Shown: one piece after another, positions 13,766 through 24,693 of the stretch
Layout: every line of letters starts with the position of its first letter
Position numbering within the stretch: the first letter of the stretch is position 1
Assembly (NCBI RefSeq): GCF_035594125.1
Contig: NC_087190.1
Span: 9,946,604 to 10,010,603 of the forward strand
Source: Scylla paramamosain
Lineage: Eukaryota; Arthropoda; Malacostraca; Decapoda; Portunidae
Direction: 5' to 3'
Length of the DNA: 64,000 nucleotides
Made by a program: the position numbers and the translations under genes
Notes under the pieces: generated by a model
The model's input: the letters and a program-made list of their open reading frames with translations, nothing else
Told to the model about the DNA's origin: nothing
The model's database searches: none

Positions 13766-14762
13766 TATATATAGATAGATAGTTTATTGATCACAGTTAG
13801 CAAGCAAGCAAGCAAGCACACACACACACCACGATATTCTTGACGCCCCGTTATCGTGTGCAAGTGTCTGTGCGGGTGTAGCTTGTGCGCCACACCCTCT
13901 GTTATTTTTGCTCAAACTCGTGTGTGAAAGTCAATGGGGCTAATACCTCAACCAGAGCAAGCACGATCATTATTTGCCATTATGAATGTATATAACGCAT
14001 CATCAGTAGTCTTATAATCTAGTTTTTGTCGAATATTTGAAGCCATACATTGTTAGATTGAAATGTTTCGGGTTTTATGGAAATAGCCCTAGCCTATTGA
14101 TTTTGAGACTACTTATTTCTCAGTAGTTTTTTTTTTTTTTATCGTGATCTATTTATTAAAAGGAATAACAATAAAATTAGTGAACTGATTTAATGACAAC
14201 CTAGCCTAACTGAAGCAAGCCTAGTCCTCTGATGGAAACGCTAATGTTATTTCAATATTATCTAATATTTCTTATGGGTGAGATTTAAAGTGATTATTTA
14301 TTTCTTACCAAACATATGATTTTTTTTTTTTTATGTGTTTTTTTAGTCATGATCTGCCCATTGAAAGGATCAGCAATTAGATTAATTAATTTAATTAATC
14401 TAAACCTAGCCTATTAGAAGCAGGCCTAGCCCTCTGATGGAAATGGTAATGCTATTTTAATATTATCTTATATTTCTCTTAGGTGATGAACTCCACACAC
14501 CCTATGCGTATGTGAGAATTATTAGTTTTTAACCAAGGAGGCGTAGCAGATGAGATGAAATAAGGGATGACAGGTAGTGACGTTTTCATCAGCTGGTGAA
14601 ATGTGTTCACGACGCCATCCAAATTCTTTAATATGATCATATTACTATTACGCCCTACTAAATGTTGTTGTATTGTTAAATAATTTTTAATATACGATTT
14701 AGGAAGTAATACTAGGAAAAGAGGATAAGAACTTGTGATATTTGCAAGAAATATATGCACTG
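12960..14762. mobile_element. foldback-like element with long inverted repeats (copy 2)
   Basis: Same structure as the copy at 9.85-11.61 kb. Here the right arm keeps CAGCTGGTGAAATGTGTTCA near 14,590, so its pairing with the left-arm CACCAGCTGATG block is more complete than in copy 1. Confidence 0.7.
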
Positions 14763-14879
14763 GTAAGCTACACTGGGGAGGCCCAGCAGCTACTAAGCCA
14801 GCGTTACCAGAGGCTCCAACTTCTAGTAATGATCAAAACAAACATCGCCTCGAAAAACATCTGTTTACGTTACGTTTAT

Positions 14880-14994
14880 GGGGAGAGAGATAGGAGGGGG
14901 GGAAATAAGAAGAAATAAGGGGAAGATAATAGGTTGGGTTAAGTGACGAAGGAAAGTAGAATGGTAAAAGATGACGGGCAGACCGTCATGCTGT
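14880..14994 (-). repeat. hairpin leader module L2
   Basis: Copy of L1 carried by the tandem duplication. Stem ATGACGG (14,971-14,977), loop GCAGA, CCGTCAT (14,983-14,989). Confidence 0.6.
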
Positions 14995-15336
14995 TTTAAT
15001 GTGATTATTTAATGTATCTATGATTTATTGTTTTTCTTCAATACTGTGTCAGTAATACATTCTCCTCGCATCCCCTGTCTGTACCGCATGGTGCTGCCTT
15101 GCAAGGCTGACACCTGTCTAGTTCCCCTCGTGGGAGGGACCTGGATCCAGGCAACACCACGACTCGGGGCGCAGCAGTAAACGCTCTAATAACCCGTCTC
15201 ACGCTGCCGGTAGTCCGCAGACGTCCTGGGATGACTGAGCCCCTCACCTGGGGAGCAGTCACAAATGCCACAAATATTAAGTCCCATATATTATTGATTT
15301 TTTTTTTTTTTTTTTTTCCCCACAGAATCCCACAAA

Positions 15337-15858
<522 letters not shown>

Positions 15859-16440
15859 TCAAAACTGACATGATTCAAAGTAACGAGACAGTCCCCATCT
15901 AATTTGCAGTAATGCCTCAACTGATCTCACAGAAAGGCGGTTTCTCAGTTTTGAGTGGACAGCATTGATCTGTGAAAAGATTCTTTCCACTGAGGCATTT
16001 AAAAAAGGGGGAGATGATAATGTCACTGCAAGGCCTGAAACACTTGGGAAACTTTTTTCTCCTGCAGTTTTTCCTTTCAGTCACTTCGCCCCAAAACTCT
16101 ATTACATTATCCAGGCAGCTTTTGGGCCATTGGTGAAGTCTAAGGTTAATCCATTCATTTTCAAGATCACCCACATCCTCAAATGCAGACCTAAACCTTG
16201 CACCAATAGGGGCAAGAGACTCCTTTGTCAGAGATGTGGCAATAGATGGATGAAAACATTTCAGCAAGAGAAGAATGTCTACATTTTCTCGTAACCTCAT
16301 TGGAACTTGGTTTATGATTTCAATTATAAAAGTTTTGGACCTCTTTCATATACTTGATTTGATCTTCATCCACAAAACAAGCAGCTGTAAAGTTTGGGAA
16401 CTCATAACAAAAGTTCATTGCATCACATGGTCAAAAATTT
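15859..16440 (-). pseudogene. hAT-type transposase C-terminal fragment
   Basis: The minus strand contains, in two frames, LRENVDILLLLKCFHPSIAT and EFWGEVTERKN, then after a frameshift near 16,020 ASVERIFSQINAVHSKLRN and LSVRSVEALLQIRWGL before a TGA at 15,861-15,859. The SVERxFSxxNxVHSxxRNRL block is the characteristic hAT C-terminal dimerisation region, found in transposases and in host genes derived from them. A second break near 16,310 and missing N-terminal domains show a dead fragment. Confidence 0.75.
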
Positions 16441-16448
16441 TAGATTAA

Positions 16449-16680
16449 TCAGATTGGTGGGGCGGTATCCGTAGAGCGATGTTGGCGAAATCCGTGTTGC
16501 CCCTGTGGTGGTTTGTTATTTGATACTAGGTAGGTTCTGGTTCTAATGTTGATTATTTTTTTTTCGAATATTTTACCCGGTACTTCTAGTGATGATACAG
16601 GTCTAAAGTTTAATGGGTCTGTAGTTATTTTGTTGGGTTTAGATATTAGTTTGATTTTTGTATGCACTGTCTTCCTCCAC
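16449..16680 (-). pseudogene. LINE reverse-transcriptase fragment
   Basis: The minus-strand peptide contains KLISKPNKITTDPLNFRPVS, SLEVPGKIFEK and QHGFRQHRSTDTA. It is closely related to the corresponding RT segment of the intact LINE ORF2 at 57.3-60.0 kb (NYRPISLLEVPGKILEKIIN). Only RT fingers/palm entry motifs remain. Confidence 0.8.
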
Positions 16681-16985
16681 CACTGGTCCTCCTCTCTGTG
16701 CCGCCGCTGCCTTCCTTCCTCTTCTTGCCATGCCTCTTTCTTCTTCAGTTGTTCTCTTCGCTTTCTCTCACATCAGCACGTCATGATGTTCACTACACCA
16801 CCGACGCTCAATTTCGCTAAAATGATCACTACATTAATTTTGTCACTGTCAAGAATACCCTCACGCAGCATGATGTTCACTAGAACACTTGAGTTTCGCT
16901 TTCGTCAGAATCCTCACTGCATCAATTTTGTCAAGATTAAAAAAAGATAATCTTTCATATCAGCAGCCCTTACGTTGCGCCGCCT
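16677..16985 (-). repeat. dispersed repeat copy 2, carries a J-domain-gene fragment
   Basis: Partner of 6,728-7,020. On the minus strand the segment covering about 16,680-16,770 reads like the post-J charged region of the gene at 35.3 kb (GAGGCATGGCAAGAAGAGGA, GGAAGGCAGCGGCGGC, GAGGAGGACC). Confidence 0.6.
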
Positions 16986-17149
16986 CTACATTAATGGTGT
17001 ACGAGTATGTTTCACTGTTCATTGTGTTCCTCGTGTCTGATGTCTCCACGTGGTGAGTCTGCCCTGTTTTGATCTTCTTCACTTTTAACTCCACTCTCAA
17101 GGGAGTTTCCGCACTTCCTCACATTCCTCCTGTCTTGCCTTTCCTCGCA

Positions 17150-17295
17150 GGTGATTGGCCAGAATAACGGTCACTGTGGTTCATGTACCTCAAATTGTAG
17201 CATCTGATTGGCTGTCTTCCGACAATCTGATTGGTCAGTTCCTGATCGTGATCCACTGCCTCCGTATAAAAAGGCCAGTATGAGTACCTAGAAAT
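17150..17295 (+). promoter_or_regulatory. promoter-like cluster: three inverted CCAAT boxes and TATA
   Basis: GTGATTGGCC (about 17,152), CTGATTGGCT (about 17,206) and CTGATTGGTC (about 17,229) are three inverted CCAAT boxes, followed by GTATAAAAAGG at about 17,265. A start site near 17,295 would fall just before the direct repeat CACACAGCAGAGGAGA. It could be a captured host promoter driving LINE A, or host DNA next to its 5' end. Confidence 0.5.
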
Positions 17296-17299
17296 CAAC

Positions 17300-18071
17300 A
17301 GACACAGCAGAGGAGACACACAGCAGAGGAGACACACAGAGAGACAGAACAGAACAGTCAGTCTTTGAGCGTAGGCTTGATCCTGTCACTCCTTGCGCTG
17401 CTGCACTCTGCCCAACCGCTGGACTTAGTCTCTGAGCTCATACAGACTTTGCTAGCACTTGCCTTTGGCTAAAACCTGGGGTTATTACCCCTTATAGACA
17501 TATCCTGTTACTCAGGGTTTGGTAACACTACCAGGGGGCCCCACGGCGTTCGAGGGAGCCGCCCAACGAGCTGCGGCCCTTAGGTAGTGCTTACCATTCA
17601 CTTAGTATTCGCAGGGCTTTCTTGCACTTTCCCTTTCCTTTCTTCTGCGGTTTCTTTGTCCACTAGGTGGATTGCACTGTGGTACGAAGGTGAACCCCCT
17701 GGGCTTGCCTCAGGGGGGCCCCTCTAGAGGGGTGCTTATAGGAAGCAGGCAATCTCGGGCTGTAGGGTGTTAGGAAAGTCTCTCTTGAGGCAATTCCTTC
17801 CTTCCCTTCGACGCCTCTTAGAAGGTGGGGGACGTTGGAGGAGGAATTGTAGGCAGTTTTCTTCCCTAGGTAGTTGTGGTTCTGCTCCTCGGAGCAGTCT
17901 TGTTGCTAGGTCACTATAGGGAGCCAGGTCGTTCACTTGGCGGGTTTTTTCCCGGGCATAGGAGGTCGAATAGCGACCGACCTGTGCTCGGGCCGGCCTT
18001 ACGTCCGTGAACGACTTGGACCCAACACAGAAACTGACACTATACACATTTACACACTTATGTCATGAAAA
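17300..18071 (+). other. LINE A 5' leader region
   Basis: GC-richer than the flanks. The stretch GGTGAACCCCCTGGGCTTGC followed by TCAGGGGGGCCCCT (about 17,690-17,730) matches the 5' UTR of the minus-strand LINE at 55.2-57.0 kb (GGTGAACCCCGCGGCTTGC, CAAGGGGGCCC), so at least that part belongs to the LINE leader. The exact 5' end is not defined. Confidence 0.55.
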
Positions 18072-19463
18072 ATGCCACGAATAAAGATAAAATCCAGTGA
18101 CTCTAAAGACCCTAGGAAGAAATCTGGTTTGCTTGCCATCCTGTCAAATAATGATATATATGTCACCAAACTGATCCCTGTCTCTGACGGATACGTAATC
18201 ATCACCTCAAATGATGAAGACCTTGACAAAGTATTCCAACAAAAAACAACAAGTGAACTTAATGAAAATGATTTCTACCCTCTAATTCCACCAGAACTGA
18301 GAGCAAAAAGGTCTGTAATAGTTTTCAATGTTGACCCCCACATATTCAACAACGAGGAACAAGAAATACAAGATGAGCTCCAAGAACACAACGAATGGGT
18401 TAAGAATAATCTTAGCAGCATTTACAAATTCCCCAACTCCAAAACTTTAAAAATAACTTTTAGTCAAGCTGCAACAGCACTAAAAGCTCTAGACACCGGC
18501 CTGAAAATGTTTCAGATGAGCATCCCTAAACACAGAATACAGCAAGAAAAATTCTACCAACTCCAAACTTGCTTTAGATGCTACGCCATCGAGGATCACC
18601 ATACCAACGCGTGTCCTCTAGATAAAGATTATAAAGTATGCTCTGAATGTGCAGATCAAGACCATTCATGGAAAGACTGCAAGAACACTAAAAAGAAATG
18701 CATAAACTGCAAGGGTGACCACAGAACACTATCCATGACATGCCCTATGAGAAAAACAGCAATAAAAGAAAAAAGGGAAATGAATAAGAACACCAACACC
18801 TACGCAGGGGCCGCTAAGAACACAGCATCAACACAAAGTTTCTCTGCTCATACTAACATAGACAAGGACCTTCACCTCAAAATATACTCTTGTATGCTTC
18901 ATGCCCACATTATGAACATCTCTGAGCCTGGATGCTTTGAAGCTGAGCTCAACGCAACCTTCACAGCCAACAACTTGCCAACTATCAAGATCCCAAGAAC
19001 CCCTAAGTCAGATCTCCTCATCAAAAAGCTCACAGAGGAAGAAGAAAAAACGGTAACAGACACAGAGATCACAATCAAACGCACACAAGACGGAAATAAT
19101 AAGAAGCAAGATACCTACCAAGAGACAGGAACCATAGAGAAACCAAAAAGCAAGAACAGACTCCACAGCGGTGACATAAAATTACATATTTACACCTCAG
19201 AAAGCACAAGATGGCCACCACACCTGTCACCCACAGACCTGGTTAAGAACATCAGAGAAAATAAATTCAAGTTTACATACTCTGACCAATCCTTTGAAGA
19301 TTCAGAAATTCTCCATCTTATTGAATTTAATGAAATAAAGATGGAAGAATCTTGCTGGTGCATTGTAGAAGATAGTGTTTTCCGCAAAATAAGATCAGGC
19401 CAGATTAATGATAAATCACCTCTACCCAAAGATCTAAGAAGACATAGAAAATTCTCTAAGTAA
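18072..19463 (+). CDS. LINE A ORF1, Gag-like RNA-binding protein
   Basis: 463 codons from ATG, start supported by homology of MPRIKIKSSD to MARVKIKTSD in the ORF1 at 60.2 kb. Near residues 165-225 are three cysteine-histidine knuckles: CFRCYAIEDHHTNAC, CSECADQDHSWKDC and CINCKGDHRTLSMTC. Such ORF1 proteins coat the element RNA and form the ribonucleoprotein used for retrotransposition. The C-terminal part has a conserved CWCIVEDSVFRKIR segment also seen in the 60.2-kb copy (CWCTTDETQFKKLR). The frame is intact. ORF2 follows after 71 bp. The arrangement fits a Jockey-superfamily LINE; clade assignment is tentative. Confidence 0.9.
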   Translation: MPRIKIKSSDSKDPRKKSGLLAILSNNDIYVTKLIPVSDGYVIITSNDEDLDKVFQQKTTSELNENDFYPLIPPELRAKRSVIVFNVDPHIFNNEEQEIQDELQEHNEWVKNNLSSIYKFPNSKTLKITFSQAATALKALDTGLKMFQMSIPKHRIQQEKFYQLQTCFRCYAIEDHHTNACPLDKDYKVCSECADQDHSWKDCKNTKKKCINCKGDHRTLSMTCPMRKTAIKEKREMNKNTNTYAGAAKNTASTQSFSAHTNIDKDLHLKIYSCMLHAHIMNISEPGCFEAELNATFTANNLPTIKIPRTPKSDLLIKKLTEEEEKTVTDTEITIKRTQDGNNKKQDTYQETGTIEKPKSKNRLHSGDIKLHIYTSESTRWPPHLSPTDLVKNIRENKFKFTYSDQSFEDSEILHLIEFNEIKMEESCWCIVEDSVFRKIRSGQINDKSPLPKDLRRHRKFSK

Positions 19464-19534
19464 AACCAATATATAAATATAAATTTCATACAAAGAAGCA
19501 ATAAATTTAACCAAACAATAAACTATACACAATA

Positions 19535-21716
19535 ATGGCTCTTAATACACTTAAAGTAATACAACATAATGTCCAACACTGGAAAACCAGGAAAACCACA
19601 CTATCAAATATTTACAGACACTTCGACCCTGACGTAATTCTAATTAACAGTCATTGTATACCAGACACCTATATTATGAGAATTCCTTCCTACAACATAA
19701 TAAAGAAAAACACACTAAATAATCCTGCAGATGGTACTGCAATTGCAGTGAAACGAAATATAAAACACAAAATACTAGATGACTTTATTTCTGACTTAAT
19801 TGCAATAGAAATTGAAACAACAACGGGTAAAATAATTCTGGCAACACTATATCAACCTCCAGCACGAAACTTCATACCGATCCCTGACATAATTAGACTA
19901 TTTCGTAGACAAACTCCAGTATATATGATAGCAGACTTAAACGCCAATCACCCTTGTCTAGGTTACAATTATACAAACACGAAAGGCCGCCAGATACACA
20001 CACTGATACACAATAGAACATTACAACACAGGGGACCTTACTTTCCAACATTTTATACACAAGGAAGGGGCACAACACCAGACATAATACTCACCAACTA
20101 CAGGACACATCACAACATACATATTACACCTGGCCCTCTCACTTCCAGTGATCATATTCCTATTTTACTCACCATTTCATCATCACCCATTTTAATACCA
20201 GCTCCAAAAAAAACGAATCTAAAACAGGCGGATTGGGAAAACTTTAAAAAACATATTAATGATAATATAGCAGATGCTAATCTGAATCTTACTGAAATAG
20301 AAAGCATAGACAATGCAATAGAAAACTGGCATAACACAATTGATAATGCCATTAAAAATCATATCCCATTCACTAATCACCGACAATTACCTGCCCCTAA
20401 ATTAACCGAAGAAACTAAACTCACAATAATTAGGTTCAATGCACTCAGACAACACTCACAACAATACGGCTGGGACATAAATCATTACAGACTGTACAGA
20501 ACATTGCAAAATACCCTAGAAGCGAGGATGATAGAAGAAAGTAACAAAAATTGGCATAATTTATTAGAAGAAGTATCCGCCACATACAAAAACCCAGGTA
20601 TCTTCTGGAAGAAAATAAAAGTGATCACTGGAAATAACATTCCCGAACCTGAATATCTCCTGAACTATAACAACACTAAAATATACAAAACAGAAGAAAA
20701 GGAAGAGTTACACAGACAACACTGGTCGCAAATATTTGAAGAGGAGGCAGAGGATGAAGAAGAAGAAAGTGAAGAAATATACCAATTTTTACAAAACAAC
20801 CTAGACAGAATATCCCCCTACGATAACACTGACACATCACGTCTAGGAACCTGCGCTCTTGACACACAAATAACACCTGAGGAAGTAGGAAATGTGATTA
20901 AAAATATTAAGAAATCCAGTCCAGGACAAAGTGGGATAAACAAAACGATCCTCCAAGCACTTCCTGATAAAGCCATCACAAGACTTACACACATTTATAA
21001 TAACACCATCTCTGCAGGCTATTTTCCTGACACATGGAAAAAGGCCATAGTCCGGTTAATACCTAAACAAGGAAAAACTCCACACAAAACTGAAAACTAC
21101 AGACCTATATCGCTGCTGGAGGTACCTGGAAAAATTTTAGAACGTATCATCAATAGCAGACTGAGGAGACACCTAGAATTAAACAATAAATATAACAATA
21201 ACCAGTTTGGATTTAGAGAGGGCATAGGCACAACACATGCACTTGCAATCATAACTGAACAAATAGCACAGAACAAAGGAGACCGAGGACAATGTCAAAT
21301 TATATTCAGAGACGTAACCAAAGCATTCGACAAAGTTTGGCACATAGGATTAAAGTTTAAGATTTTACATCAGCAACTTCCTACCACTATTGAAAAATTA
21401 CTTTGTGACTTCCTTGATGATAGAACAGCAGCATTAAAAATAGACAACTACATTGGACCTTCCTTCGAGCTGGCTTCAGGAGTTCCACAAGGGAGTGTAC
21501 TGTCGCCAACACTCTATACCATCTTCACAAACGATCTGGAAGCATCAGATAGAAATCTAAATATATGCTACGCTGATGACATAACCCAAATCACTGTATA
21601 TAAAGGCAAATCTAAAAACATATTAAACAGGCAAACAGAAAGAGAAATACTGAAAGTAAATGATTTCGAGAAAAAATGGAGAATTAAAACCAACTTAACA
21701 AAATTCACTCCTCTAC
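19535..21716 (+). CDS. LINE A ORF2, 5' part (endonuclease + reverse transcriptase), interrupted
   Basis: Starts at ATG with TLKVIQHNVQHWKTR. The APE-type endonuclease (residues 1-230) shows YMIADLNANHPCLG and TSSDHIPILL. The reverse transcriptase follows with [51 protein letters not shown] and the catalytic YADDITQ. It nicks target DNA and copies the element RNA. Reading is open until the LTR element inserted at 21,717. The remaining C-terminus lies at 33,895-34,452. No stop other than that caused by the insertion is seen, so LINE A was probably intact when hit. Confidence 0.93.
21713..21716. repeat. target-site duplication, left copy (CTAC)
   Basis: CTAC precedes the 5' LTR and is repeated at 33,895-33,898 after the 3' LTR. 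LINE A's reading frame is continuous when one copy plus the LTR element is discounted. Confidence 0.9.
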
Positions 21717-22394
21717 TGTAACGGTGTCACATAATTAATAATAATGTGTATTGTATTTATAATGCCTTGCTTGATTAGCAATATAAGTGTATGTATACAT
21801 ATATGCATAAGTGCAAATAGTGGGTGTTGGCGCATAAGGGTGGGGCGGATATGATCACGCCACCCTACGTCACACACACACCATGGAACTTTCCATACTC
21901 CTTTTATTGCCATCGATAAGTAATCGGTAGCACTTACATTACAGTATCTAAGTATTCTCCATAGTTAATCTCTCCCTAATGTATTTTGGCATGTATTACT
22001 CTTAGCTATAAGTAGCTTTTCCTTTGCCTTATTTATGTAATTAGAGAGTAATAATTATGAATATATTCATGTACTGTGAGTGCGGTCAACCCGCCCCTAT
22101 TTCTAATGTCAGCACTTTTTGAAGGCGCTAAGCGTCCCTTGTGCCGGCTTCGGCAGTCTCTTGCCAGGGTGTAACGCTGTACCACGCAGAGGACATCCGT
22201 TGTCCCGTACGCGCCACACCGTTCTCCAGAACTCTGTACATATATCTAAATATACCTATTTTTATACATTCACCTTTGACATTCACCTGAAAACCACAGA
22301 AACTCACCAAGAGTGACTTTACCTATTATATAAAGGTAAGATACTAATGAACAGTGTCCAGTGGTAATTGATAATTCAAAACCACACCGGAACA
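21717..22394 (+). repeat. 5' LTR, 678 bp
   Basis: Starts TGTAACGGTGTCAC and ends CCGGAACA (TG...CA). Same length as the 3' LTR. The two differences seen are G/C at CACACC(G/C)TTCTCC and A/G at TTATAC(A/G)TTCACC. Confidence 0.95.
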
Positions 22395-22396
22395 TT

Positions 22397-22414
22397 TGGT
22401 GGCAGCTTAATGAG
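22397..22414 (+). promoter_or_regulatory. primer-binding site candidate
   Basis: TGGTGGCAGCTTAATGAG begins two bases after the LTR, the usual place for a tRNA-complementary site beginning TGG. The tRNA is not assigned. Confidence 0.65.
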
Positions 22415-23403
<989 letters not shown>

Positions 23404-24693
23404 ATGGCTAAAGCTGAGAAGTTAGCTGAAATCTATGAACTGGAGTGTCATTTCCAAGCGGATAATAGTGACACTAGATCATCAGAAGCACTATCAACGG
23501 AACCAAAAGCCACTACAGTGGAAAATACCGTGCCTCATGAGGACGGAAACGTGTTGATTACAAGATCAGGGAATAAATACCCATCATTATCAGCAGCAAC
23601 CATGGCTAATCCTAATGCTTCTGCTTCAGCCTCTACTGGCTCTCCTTATGCCTTGCATGCATCTACTACACTTAAGGTACTTCCTATTCCTGAAACAATA
23701 TCAGCATTTCGCGGAGAAAACCCGCAAGAAAGGGCTCATGATTTCATCCGTTTGTGTGAGGATGTTATGACAAGAGCAAATACTATCACCGATGAAGACA
23801 AGATCTCTTTCGTCAGATCTAAATTGGCTGGAGAAGCAGCACACATGATGAATACCAGCGCTTTTAGTCCGCTTGAAATAGGGACTAGTTATGCAAATTT
23901 CAAGAAAAATTTCTTGAACATTTTTGGGGGTAAGAGTCAAACTGACCTAATGGTACTAGCCTCCAAGGTGGGTCTTAGATTTGCAGCTGAAATTAACTCT
24001 CTTCACGAAATGAAAGCCTTAATCCCTACACACCAGTTCGTAACGGACTTCATGGATGTCTTACGACTTAACAACTGGTTCCAAGGAAACAGTATGACAG
24101 AAACAGATTTCAGAAGACTTCTGGAATTCATCTTTTACATATCATTGGTGAATGGGGAAGTGAAGAAAACCGCAAGTCATTTTCGCTTTAAACCGGGAGA
24201 CACAGTAGCTGACCTTGCAGTCCTGATTCGGGAGAAAAGAGGGCTATCTGGTGCCTCTCCGGAAACTCAAACCTCATTGGTTGCTCCACTCATGGATGAT
24301 GACCAATCTCAACCTTGTGCGGCAGCCATGGCGAGGCCTGGAAATGTCTGTTCGTACTGCCATAAAATAGGTCATGTTGAAAAAAGATGTTATAAGAAAC
24401 AAAAGGACCAGAAATTGGCAGCAAATAAATCCGACTTGGAGAACAAAACAAAAGGGGGTAATCTCTCTGTTAGACCAAAACCAGGTGCATCGCCCCAAGT
24501 GAAAACTGGTAGGACAAGATCCTACAGGGACGTCGCTACCCAATACTGCCTCATACATGGCCAGTGTAAACACTCATCAGAGCAATGTAAAGATATAATC
24601 AATATGAGAATTGAAAAACAGGCCAGAGCTAACCTGAACAGTACAAGGCAGTCGGGGGAAGACCAGCGCACAGTAGTAAACAAACCCGACTAA
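23404..24693 (+). CDS. gag: gag polyprotein of the Ty3/gypsy element
   Basis: 429 codons from ATG. The central part (about residues 95-290) has the helical capsid-like character of gypsy Gag (FRGENPQERAHDFIRLCEDV, GEAAHMMNTSAF, YANFKKNFLNIFGG). A zinc knuckle CSYCHKIGHVEKRC (CX2CX4HX4C) sits near residue 316. A second Cys/His cluster, CLIHGQCKHSSEQC, is near residue 382. Gag assembles the particle and binds genomic RNA. The pol frame is -1 relative to gag and is open from about 24,633, giving a ~60-nt overlap consistent with a frameshift, but I could not identify a clear slippery heptamer. The frame is intact. Confidence 0.9.
   Translation: MAKAEKLAEIYELECHFQADNSDTRSSEALSTEPKATTVENTVPHEDGNVLITRSGNKYPSLSAATMANPNASASASTGSPYALHASTTLKVLPIPETISAFRGENPQERAHDFIRLCEDVMTRANTITDEDKISFVRSKLAGEAAHMMNTSAFSPLEIGTSYANFKKNFLNIFGGKSQTDLMVLASKVGLRFAAEINSLHEMKALIPTHQFVTDFMDVLRLNNWFQGNSMTETDFRRLLEFIFYISLVNGEVKKTASHFRFKPGDTVADLAVLIREKRGLSGASPETQTSLVAPLMDDDQSQPCAAAMARPGNVCSYCHKIGHVEKRCYKKQKDQKLAANKSDLENKTKGGNLSVRPKPGASPQVKTGRTRSYRDVATQYCLIHGQCKHSSEQCKDIINMRIEKQARANLNSTRQSGEDQRTVVNKPD

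Larger units (their letters stand above)
12874..15336. repeat. tandem segmental duplication, copy 2
   Basis: Second copy of the segment at 9,748-12,192, starting TAAGGGCCTATTTCACAG and ending TATAAGGAAAATCC. It includes the foldback element, the leader module and the 215-bp GC-rich tail (about 15,040-15,260). Confidence 0.9.

Noticed and set aside
17736..18047. 103-codon minus frame in the LINE A leader
   Set aside because: Antisense to a recognised LINE 5' UTR, no family similarity.
24640..24693. Specific slippery heptamer for gag-pol frameshifting (GGGGGAA, AAACCCG)
   Set aside because: Neither is in the correct frame for a canonical X XXY YYZ site.
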